A model generated the notes under the pieces. The model made no database searches, was not told the origin of the DNA, and saw only the letters and a list, made by a program, of their open reading frames with translations. From Cristatella mucedo (taxonomy: Eukaryota; Bryozoa; Phylactolaemata; Cristatellidae), in the NCBI GenBank assembly GCA_009760855.2, contig WPIO01000005.1:2593501-2657500 (forward strand): a DNA stretch of 64,000 bases, in the 5' to 3' direction. The position numbers were made by a program, and so were the translations under genes. Every line of letters begins with the position of its first letter. Within the stretch, counting starts at the first letter, position 1. This document shows, piece after piece, positions 55,851-64,000 of the stretch.

Positions 55851-57979
55851 GAAGAGGAAAAAGAGTCGCTGAATTACTATGCATCTAAAGCTTCAAACTT
55901 GCTGCTGAGTGAGTTAAGTCATCGACTGAATTAAAATGAAAAATTTTGTAACCACCCCTTTATTAATTATATTTGCTCTCTCCACATTTAATATTTTTCT
56001 ACTTGCACACGTTCAATGCCATCTGGTGTGTATTCATCATGAGTCAGTCTGTTGGTGCTTTTTGGGGAGCTCTGCAAATGAGTGAAATGCAGTCTAGACT
56101 GCTCTAACTTCCTTTAAGAGACTTCATATGTCTCTGCTTCCAGAGGGTGCAAATCTTGGATGCTTGGATTTTCGGCTGGGAAATGTGCAGCGGCTATTAT
56201 GTAGCTCCTGTCACCGACTGGCACTGGTGAGCCTCAACCGAACTAATGATTTTAAGGCTCTGTGACTCTCTTCAAGGTTCACTCATCACATTTCTCCATC
56301 ACACCAGTCTGAAGCAATCACTCCTTATGATTACACAGGAATCAACAGGTCCTTATTCTCGGGTCTTTTTATCAAAGTTTAAACTACTGGAAATTCTTTG
56401 AAGGCCATGTACTTGGTTATCTCTTTTTCAGAAATACCCGGAATTTATGACACTTTAGAGTCTATTCTTTATAATTAGACACTATAAATAAAATACCTGA
56501 AGCATCGCTCTTCCACTTTAAACAAGGTACTCAATTCTTAAAAGTGTTGCCAAGACAGATTTATATTGATCTCACAATAATATAGATACGCTTTGTAGGT
56601 TTCTTAAGTATGAGCAAATTGCAACGGTTGCAATGTATTGATGTTTGCTATCAAACAAGTCCCGGAACTTGCTGGGTGATTTCATATATTCATAAATTTT
56701 AGCAAGTTCTTTCCCTTCGCTGTCTGGAATTAAAGATTAAAGCTTAGACAAGAGCGATGAGTACAACATTTATTATTAAAAAGCTCTTCACCTCGCCATT
56801 AACCTAGTATTTTCTACCAGCAAGTTATAGCACGTGTACATTATTATCTTGTCTTTTCTTTGGACAAAGAAGTCAGAGAAACGATCTGCTGGATCATCAC
56901 AGGGATCACGAGATTAGCAGCTCACGCCAGAGTGGTTTGGGAGATTGTCGATCATAGACATCAGCATTTAGCTTGAGGAGCTACAATTAAAGAAATGCTT
57001 TATAGAGACTAGAATTGACCTTGGCTAGATTCGATTGTAGATCTACAGTAGCTTTCGTGAGTCAGTCGACAGATAATCATTCCAGATCTTTAGTTTTATG
57101 CTTAACGCTTTCGATAGTTAGATATAGCAGTTTAATGTCCTTGGTAAACCGTAAGGAGTGTGGGTGAGGGCTCACGACGAGCTTAGTCAGAGCTAGAGAT
57201 TAATCGTGAACGTCAGTTTGATTCGTGCTGTTGCATTCTACCAATGATGACATATATCAAAATGGGGATTGAGCAGCGCGGGCGAAGAAGATGTTTTCCC
57301 ACGGAGTGCATCGACGGCAAGGATCTCGAGGTTTCGCGATTCACATGGGACTTTAGATGTGGATGACGGCACACGCTGTAGACTAAATGATATCTGCATG
57401 CTGTCAATCACTCAGAATTCGGTACTAATAGGTAATGATAGCATGTATTTGCAAAAAATAATTGATCGAGTGTATGACCGATAACGTGAGTTGGGTCTTT
57501 AACATAAACAACCCCAGAAAACAAGGCAGTCAGTGAAAGACATATTCGGTACTCAAGGCGTCAGATAAGTTATCAAATTAATTTTTAAATAACCAATAAT
57601 GACGGCAGATTGATAGCTTTCCAACTGAATCGAAATTCAATAAGAGAAATCTTAGATAAAGGAGGAGTTGCTACTGTAGAGGGGACAGACTGTTGCCACA
57701 ATTGGTAGACTATCGTAGGATGAACTCCAAACTAAATATTGGAAAGACAGGTCAAGGAGACTGCATATTGAACTTGCTTCAACTTGAAGAATTTGTGTGT
57801 GAGAAAAGCAAATTCGCAACAAATTGTCATCGACGCCGAGATGTGAAAGAAGAATCACGTTTTATTGCATCGTTTATGGTTGGGCAGTTACCCGTTTGTT
57901 TTTTAGCAATTTCTAGGTCAAGGTGAGCAGGTCAAAGCCTCTTCCAGAAATAATCTCGCTTATTATCACGGCTTAGTTA
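55851..57979. other. Gene 1 intron sequence
   Basis: No recognisable gene. A GC-richer patch at 57,250-57,400 carries short open frames on both strands without family motifs. Confidence 0.4.
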
Positions 57980-58055
57980 TCGTTCTTATAACTCTGTATG
58001 TAACTCCACAAAGCCTCTAAGAGTATATGGGTGTTGGGTAGGAGAGCTTTGCATA
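57980..58055 (-). repeat. LINE family A tail fragment, copy A8
   Basis: AACTCTGTATGTAACTCCAC, AAAGCCTCTAAGAGTATATG and GGTGTTGGGTAGGAGAGCTT on the plus strand: reversed LINE A 3' end, abutting LINE B copy B5. Confidence 0.65.
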
Positions 58056-58059
58056 ATAT

Positions 58060-58645
58060 TAATGATAATAATAGTAATAATACACTTGATAGATTGCCCT
58101 CAGAGAACCCAATCTCTTTCTAGGCACTTTACATTTGCTGCAAAGTGAATTGCAATTGAATGGTAAGTAAAATCATGCTTTAAAAACAAACAAAATGAAT
58201 ATAATGGTTAGGGGTGACATGCACGGGGTCAGCATGCTAATGTGGTTAGTGGCAGCATGCACAGTGTCAGCACTCATAAGAACATTAAGGACGAATCGGA
58301 AGAACCGATGCAATTCTGTGATAGATATGTGCGTTTGTAAGCTCTTTTTAAACTTGGTAAAGTCAGGGATGCTGTGATGCAAGTCGGGAGTGAGTTCCAC
58401 GCTTTGGGAGAAAACTAATTAAATGCACAGTCTCCGAAGGATTTGAGGTTTATACGAGGTATCAGTAAACTGTTAGACTCCGAAAAGCGGGTGGTACGAT
58501 GCTTGGCCTGTTGGGGGAGTAGGTCTGAGAGATGGGCAGGAGCCAAAGATAGGTGGACCTAAAAGTGAGCGACAGAACCTTGAAGTCGATCCGTTGCTCG
58601 ACTTGTAACCAGTACAGGTCGGTGAGGAGTATAGCTCACTCACAG
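58060..58645 (-). mobile_element. LINE family B, 3' end copy B5
   Basis: Plus strand starts with an ATA-rich run and ACACTTGATAGATTGCCCTC, AGAGAACCCAATCTCTTTCT. It then has the 3' UTR (GGTTAGGGGTGACATGCACG) and the coding end reversed (CTTTTTAAACTTGGTAAAGT, CGGGTGGTACGATGCTTGGC, GTCGATCCGTTGCTCGACTT). Same extent as B1. Confidence 0.8.
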
Positions 58646-59149
58646 CATAAGCGGCCTTCTGCATGTATTCGATAAAACCAGCCGTAATAACACTCAAAAA
58701 GGGAAAACCATGAAGCATATTGCACCTCCTGGCTGAGTCACTAGGGGAATGCACCATTCTCTCGACCCCTGATGACGACGATGACTAAAGTACCGAGGTG
58801 GTTAAAAACGAGAACTTTCAAATCTACGTCTCAGACTAGTAAACCAACTGGCTTCTATCTCCAAACGACGTACGATTCCAGAAAGAAACTATTCTTATAA
58901 GTCATCAATATTTTAAATTCTGAAAACGAGGCAAACGTTGCATAAAGCTCCATGCCTGGAGATAGTATCATATTTCAGCTGAGTATCCTAAGATCGCACG
59001 TCAATGCACCACCTGACCACGAAGCTAGCAGCCTCAGAATCGTATCAGGCGTTCGTGACACGTGAATATACTTATGACCGGAAGCGTAGTCTAGAATGCA
59101 AGCCTAGGCTGCACATCCGAAACCATAACCGTACCGTAGGAAATAACTA
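58646..59149. other. Gene 1 intron sequence
   Basis: Nothing recognisable. Confidence 0.4.
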
Positions 59150-59345
59150 CTGGCTGATTCAACAGCCTCTTATATGTAGCGACAGAAGAGCCTTTACGGC
59201 TAAGGCCACCCCTCTCAACGGCAATACAAGATCACCCACCACGGGATTCAAACCCACGACCTCGAGACCAAGGTCTTTTCACGACCTCGGGACCGAGATC
59301 GTGAAAAGCAACCGCCTTATCTAATAGTGTGCCATCACGGCTCAC
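59150..59345 (-). repeat. SINE S1 copy with internal duplication
   Basis: Minus strand: GTGAGCCGTGATGGCACACT, TTTTCACGATCTCGGTCCCG, AGGTCGTGAAAAGACCTTGG, then box B CGTGGGTTTGAATCCCGTGG and the S1 body to CTGTTGAATCAG. The CACGA-CTCGG block is present twice in inverted form, making CACGATCTCGGTCCCGAGGT CGTG-like self-complementary DNA. Confidence 0.75.
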
Positions 59346-60429
59346 CAAGCCCGTTGTAAGGGCTCGCCTGGACATGTTCCCGAGTAGGAAGCCACGATGC
59401 GATGTCGTTCCACCCCAGCCCGACATGCACAGCTCTGCCTGGCCAACGGGTGAGCTGCTTAACTCCTCATTAGACACTGCAGTCAGACAGAATCTGCTGA
59501 CTAAGCCCATTTTAATTGCAATGGGTAAGCATGAGGTCATATGACCGGCCACCCTGCAGTGAGCTACTTTCTGCATGTCAACCGGCCTGTGTGGACGCTA
59601 TTCACTCTCTCCATCTCCCGGTCTCTCCATCTCTTATCTCTTCATGCTCCAGAGCTGGTTACACGAGTATACATTAATAATGTGCACTTATCACTTCACT
59701 CATTTGTACGATCGCTCGCTTGGGTAGCCTTCATATGATACAATACAGCCGTCGATTTCATTTCCACCTCTCGCCGATGGCATGGCAACGACATTTTTCT
59801 AGCCCAGCCGGCAGCTCTAGGCTCACGAGTCCCAAAGCTGCCAGTGGCTGATCCTAAGAGTCTGTTAAACCAGCTATGGTAACCAGCTGCTGCATGGAGG
59901 CAGAGGCATTTTTCAACGTGCTAAGCCACGGGCAACCGATGCAACATGACTGCACCGCCCGACAAAACCTGTTTCTGCACTGTCTAATCGGAGCTCTTCC
60001 GGCCACCAAACTCAACTGCATGTCGGCATGCCGCACCCTCGAGCCTGCCGATGGTCAGGCTCCTAAACCGGGCATGGGGATAGATAACGGCACAGATACG
60101 GTTATTGTTGAGGTAAGGGGCCACTTGATGGCAGTGATGATGTTCTGATGATGGTGTTCCGGAGCAAGACTGATAAGTATGCTGCAATTATACATTTCCT
60201 GACCACTGGCTAATGCCGGCAGTGGTGAGGCCCATCGTAGTCGGCTTCCTCGAAAGCTGTTGGCCTAACAATGAAGCTTGCCTGGCGGACACTGGCATTC
60301 CACTCAAGAAGAGATGGGCATTGAGTTGGCTTTGAGTCTCGGATGCCAGTGTAGCGGCTCGGAATCAGTGCGGTCCCTGTTCGTGAACCGGGAAGCCCCG
60401 CAGCACCTTCTACAAACTCAGGGCAGGGC
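59346..60429. other. Unassigned, moderately GC-rich
   Basis: Several open frames (for example plus strand 59,876-60,148, 90 codons, Cys- and Ala-rich) without recognisable motifs. It lies in the intron after exon a of gene 1. Confidence 0.35.
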
Positions 60430-60800
<371 letters not shown>

Positions 60801-60822
60801 ATATATCTCAAGAGTCTCTTAC

Positions 60823-60970
60823 CAGAACTAAGCTTATATGATCTGGAAAAGAATGGACCAGAATAGCAAATCCTGCTGTAGATATCATGGCCGTGCCATT
60901 AGCATCAATTATTCTGCAAATGAAGCACAAGGTGACGAAAACAACTCCGGGGGGACAACCGTCCAGAAAT
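60823..60970 (-). CDS. SLC18B1-like MFS transporter, exon a (gene 1)
   Basis: A 148-nt minus-strand exon with a TACTTTACAG acceptor and a GTAAGA donor; one base plus 49 codons. It reads FLDGCPPGVVFVTLCFICR, IIDANGTAMISTAGFAILV and HSFPDHISLVL. This corresponds to the loop after helix 3 and helix 4 of SLC18B1 (F-L-D-x-x-P, R-x-x-D-A-x-G-x-A-x-x-x-T-A, F-P-D/E-x-x). The R in the helix 4 motif is the conserved MFS arginine. Exons with helices 1-3 should lie further right and were not found in the remaining 3 kb, which is full of LINE copies. It is the first exon of gene 1 in this window. Confidence 0.9.
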
Positions 60971-61149
60971 CTGTAAAGTAAAAATAAATAGTTATTAAAT
61001 TTATTGAAGCCATAATCTGGGAAATGCCGCGTAAGAAATATGCACGCAATTAGTCACGTACTAATGGCGTGCTTTAAAAGCCACGCTCGAAGATAAATGA
61101 ATTGCCTTATTTTACGATGAGGCTTTGTAAACCTTTTAGGCTGCTAATA

Positions 61150-61605
61150 CAATATATCTCTGACTGTGACTTCATAAAGTTACAAAGAATAGGTAGGTGT
61201 TACGCTGGACATTTTTGCTTAGCAAACTCAATGCCGAAGCGACTTTCAGTATGCATGGAGCAGCCAATAAACTCCATATCACGCAAAATAAAAAACTGAG
61301 ACGCGTAGCTGAGTTATGAGAGCAGTCAACATCGTGAGAGGTAGGAAAGTAGCGGCTCAGGAAGGCTGGGAAGGTTGCGATTCAATCGGCTGCTGGAGTT
61401 ACAATGTCGTTGTATAAAGTTATAGGAAGTTAGTTCAATAGTCTAGATACTGCCAGATAAAAGCTTCTATCGACAGCGACTTTAAGCAGGGGGATGGATC
61501 AACAAATATTTGTCCAAGGATGACCTGATGTTAAGAGAAAACTAAAGCTGGTGCACTAGTTCAAATAGTTTTGAAGAAGCCAAGCTATGGAAAAAAATGA
61601 AGGTC
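61150..61605 (-). mobile_element. LINE family A, 3' end copy A7
   Basis: Plus strand: ATAAAGTTACAAAGAATAGG, ATGCCGAAGCGACTTTCAGT, CAGCCAATAAACTCCATATC, ATCGACAGCGACTTTAAGCA and CCAAGCTATGG. It is the reversed LINE A 3' UTR plus the last codons, quite decayed. Confidence 0.65.
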
Positions 61606-61614
61606 AATGTACGA

Positions 61615-61935
61615 GTTTTACTTGCTTCCACAACTCTTACGCAACGACAACTACTCTCCTACTGACGACTATGGTCCATCCTTTTCAGCGGTCCTGTGCT
61701 GCAACTTCCATGCTACTTACTATCTCATGTGCTCTCCTGACTCTGCTATGCTTCCCACTTTCTCTTTGTCACATGAGACAAAGTCTGTTGGCTACCGAAT
61801 GCGTACCGAAAGCCGCTTAGGTTGTGAGTGCGCTATACAAAACTCTCCTGCGTAACACCCACATAGTCTGTATGACTTTGTGGAGTTACAGAAGGAGATA
61901 CATTACATTACATTGCTTTACATTACACTAGCAAA
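61615..61935 (+). mobile_element. LINE family A, 3' end copy A6
   Basis: TTGCTTCCACAACTCTTACG, CTACTCTCCTACTGACGACT, GTTGGCTACCGAATGCGTAC, CGAAAGCCGCTTAGGTTGTG and GGAGATACATTACATTACAT. Good 3' UTR; it starts within 15 bp of the end of the oppositely oriented copy A7. Confidence 0.85.
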
Positions 61936-62024
61936 CTTGGTCGGTTAACTGGAAGCCATCAAAGCTAAATCTCTAGAATGTTTTTAATTAGCTTCTATTG
62001 TAATAACATGAAATTAATTAGTTG

Positions 62025-62680
62025 CTTAGTGCCCTCAGAGAACTTATTCTTTTTCTAGACACATTGCATAAGCTGTAAGGGGAAGCGCAATCGTATTGTT
62101 AGTAATAGCATACAAAATTTCAGCAAACCTAACACAGATAGAGGTAACATGCCTACGGGCAGCTTGCAAGGATGATTAGTGGGAGCGTGCACAGAGTGAG
62201 CGCACACAAGCACACATAGTAATGATCATAGGAACCCGCAAAATGCGATGACACATTGATGCGTTTTACGCTTCTTTTAGAATTTCGTCAAGTCAGAGGA
62301 TGTCATGGCGTCAGTCAGTTGTAAGGTATAGGCTTTACAGCGTACAAAGTAAAGGCAAAGCACTGACTGGTTTAGCTTTTCTAATGTATAGATAGATGAC
62401 TGGATTCCGAGAAGTGGGTGGTACGGTGCCTAGAGTGGTGGGTCAGAAGTTCTAAAAGGTAGGCTAGCGCTAGAGAATGAAGAGACCTAATAGTGGATGA
62501 CAGTACCCTGAAGTCGATAAACTGCTTGATTATGGGCCAGTGCAGGTCTGAAAGAAGTGGTGTCTTCTAGGCTCACGATAGACAAGCCTGGCTACAGAGC
62601 TTTGCATCAACTCCAAGTGCCTCGTTGCACAGGCCGGTAGACCAGCAAGAAGTAATTGAAAAAGTCAAGACTGAATGTTA
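62025..62680 (-). mobile_element. LINE family B, 3' end copy B6
   Basis: GTGCCCTCAGAGAACTTATT, CTTTTTCTAGACACATTGCA, then reversed UTR and coding parts CGAGAAGTGGGTGGTACGGT, CTGAAGTCGATAAACTGCTT, GACAAGCCTGGCTACAGAGC. No ATT tail remains. Confidence 0.7.
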
Positions 62681-62724
62681 CAAACGCATGGAACCATTTA
62701 TATGCCGTGTGTACGTATAAGCCG

Positions 62725-62880
62725 CCGAGCGGGCTTGGCCTAGCGGCTAAGATGCTCGCACTGACTACGGTCAGGCCTTGATGCCTGGTCGTGGGCTTGA
62801 GCCCCATGACATGGGTGAAGCGCCGAATACAGATTAAGCTCTCTTATGGCGCTATGCAAATGATTAAAAATAAATAAATA
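62725..62880 (+). repeat. SINE S2 copy
   Basis: GAGCGGGCTTGGCCTAGCGG then CTAAGATGCTCGC (box A), GTCGTGGGCTTGAGCCCCAT (box B), GAAGCGCCGAATACAGATTA, AGCTCTCTTATGGCGCTATG and CAAATGATT with a TAAATA tail. The best preserved S2 copy: promoter boxes and LINE B-like end are both visible. Confidence 0.8.
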
Positions 62881-62881
62881 T

Positions 62882-62918
<37 letters not shown>

Positions 62919-62999
62919 ATATATATGTATATATAAATTTTGGTAGATTTTGGCTTTCTTATATATATATATATATATAAGAAAGCCAAAATCTACCAA
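62881..62999. repeat. (AT)n and a 60-bp perfect palindrome
   Basis: After an (AT)n stretch, 62,940-62,999 is perfectly self-complementary: arm TTGGTAGATTTTGGCTTTCT, a central (TA)n, and the exact reverse complement of the arm. Confidence 0.95.
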
Positions 63000-63371
63000 T
63001 TTTATATAGCTAAAAGTTGGCAGACGTTAGTGTGGAGGTGATGAAATCCTTAGAATTAGTTATTGTAACACTGCTATTTTAACACCGTTATTTCAAAGCC
63101 CAGATTTCGTGTGGGTGGAACATTAGATGTGCAGATAAAACGAGCTTTGAGCGTTAAGTTTTGTATTGTCTTAGTTAAATGTTGTTTGTCTTGTAATTAT
63201 TAGGTTGGTTTCACTCTCATTTAATTTGAGAAAGTTTGCTGTCACCCCTGTGTGTATTTCAGCAAAACATGCAGCAAGAGTTTGTAGAGAATTCGATGTG
63301 CCGGGGCTTTGAGAGATTAAAGCTAAGCTTTAACTTAAAGTCATCAGCTTATAAGTTGTTGTTTAGATTGG
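63000..63371. other. No gene seen
   Basis: Nothing recognisable. Confidence 0.4.
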
Positions 63372-63540
63372 TAAGCCGTGATGGTGTAATAGGTCAGTTG
63401 GTTGTTTTTCACGACCTCGGTCTTGAGTAGTGGGTTCAAATCCTGCGGAGGGCGAGCCTTTATCACAGCTGCAGGTGGTGATGATAGCCGTAAAAGTTCT
63501 TCTGCCGCTAAAGAAAAGAGGCTGTTAAATCAGCTAGTGT
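63372..63540 (+). repeat. SINE S1 copy, reference
   Basis: GTAAGCCGTGATGGTGTAAT, AGGTCAGTTGGTTG (box A), CGACCTCGGTCTTGAGTAGT, GGGTTCAAATCCTGCGG (box B), GGGCGAGCCTTTATCACAGC, GATGATAGCCGTAAAAGTTC, TTCTGCCGCTAAAGAAAAGA and GGCTGTTAAATCAGCT. The spacing of the boxes fits a polymerase III promoter, so this is a tRNA-derived SINE of about 170 bp. Confidence 0.8.
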
Positions 63541-63649
63541 CGTGTAGATTGTGCTTTGCGATTACACCAGCAAGAGCGAGAGTATACACTGCGAAGGGAA
63601 TGGTATTAAGCACAGAGCCATATGCAGCCCAATATTTCGATGATTCCTC

Positions 63650-63950
63650 AAATGATCTTCTATTCACATCAATGCCCGGGCCTCCCACTGAGATAGGACT
63701 TCAGCGTTGCTGCAGAGTTTCGTAGAAACTGTAGACATCTGATTGCATGCTCTGAGAGACCAACAAACAGTGAGTGACAGAAGTCGAGAAGGGAAATCAC
63801 GAATACATTACCCATTTGAATGCAGCATCCCTGTGTAAGCATGCCAAAATCTTAGCGATTTCACCTAGCAGAAAGTAGGCAAACTTGAGTGTTGAGCTTA
63901 TTTGGTCGTCAAATGAAAGTTTAATTCAGAACAGGACAGCTAAATTAAAT
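63650..63950 (-). mobile_element. LINE family B fragment, copy B16
   Basis: On the minus strand it follows the 5' half of B2: TTTGACGACCAAATAAGCTC, GTTTGCCTACTTTCTGCTAG, CCTTCTCGACTTCTGTCACT and AACTCTGCAGCAACGCTGAA. Truncated before the conserved RT C-terminal motifs. Confidence 0.65.
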
Positions 63951-64000
63951 GCAGATCGAAAAGGAGATATGCTGGCCGAGCCGATTATGAGTGTTAGCTA

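Noticed and set aside
63372-63540. A genuine tRNA gene
   Set aside because: Boxes A and B are present but no tRNA fold or acceptor stem can be drawn, and several copies with the same non-tRNA 3' half exist, so it is a SINE.

Overview
This is a window of an animal nuclear genome, most likely a large, repeat-rich aquatic invertebrate genome. The evidence is short protein-coding exons separated by introns of 1-10 kb with GT-AG ends, many decayed LINE and tRNA-derived SINE copies, long (AC)n, (AG)n and (AT)n microsatellites, a degenerate satellite and one hAT transposon remnant. I see no bacterial operons, rRNA, CRISPR array or intact stand-alone tRNA gene. The exact phylum cannot be read from the sequence. 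A SPIN-like hAT element would fit hosts such as pond snails or other lophotrochozoans, but that is only a hint.

The protein-coding content that can be supported lies on the minus strand and belongs to one family: SLC18B1-like major facilitator (vesicular polyamine/amine type) transporters. Gene 1 spans at least 60,970 down to 30,073. Seven exons have good or acceptable splice sites and encode successive pieces of the 12-helix carrier; the first six chain in phase and one exon (g) is uncertain between 31,985 and 30,241. The first exons are not found and may lie beyond the right edge; the C-terminal exon is unresolved. A second copy (gene 2) starts in a GC-rich island at 15.1-15.4 kb (helix 1), continues at 14.7 kb (helix 2) and has a late exon at 2.15-2.32 kb. 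A decayed third copy of that late exon lies at 17.1 kb. The region therefore looks like a local tandem duplication of one transporter gene. An unassigned, broken multi-helix coding region lies at 22.2-23.4 kb.

The rest is mostly repeats. LINE family A (L2/CR1-like, 3' tail built on TACATT) has its longest copy at 33,978-35,945, with most of a reverse-transcriptase ORF carrying three stops and an altered YADD box. LINE family B (tail built on ATT) has about 17 fragments. SINE S1 is tRNA-derived. SINE S2 is tRNA-derived and carries a 3' end resembling LINE B, pointing to LINE B as its mobilising partner. Other structures are a roughly 165-bp degenerate satellite at 11.05-13.2 kb, a 58-bp minisatellite at 46.6 kb, a 60-bp perfect palindrome at 62.94 kb, an 84-bp alternating purine-pyrimidine tract at 24.3 kb, and long GA/CT and CA/TA tracts inside transporter introns.

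All calls rest on reading the sequence by eye. Family names come from remembered family motifs, not from a search.
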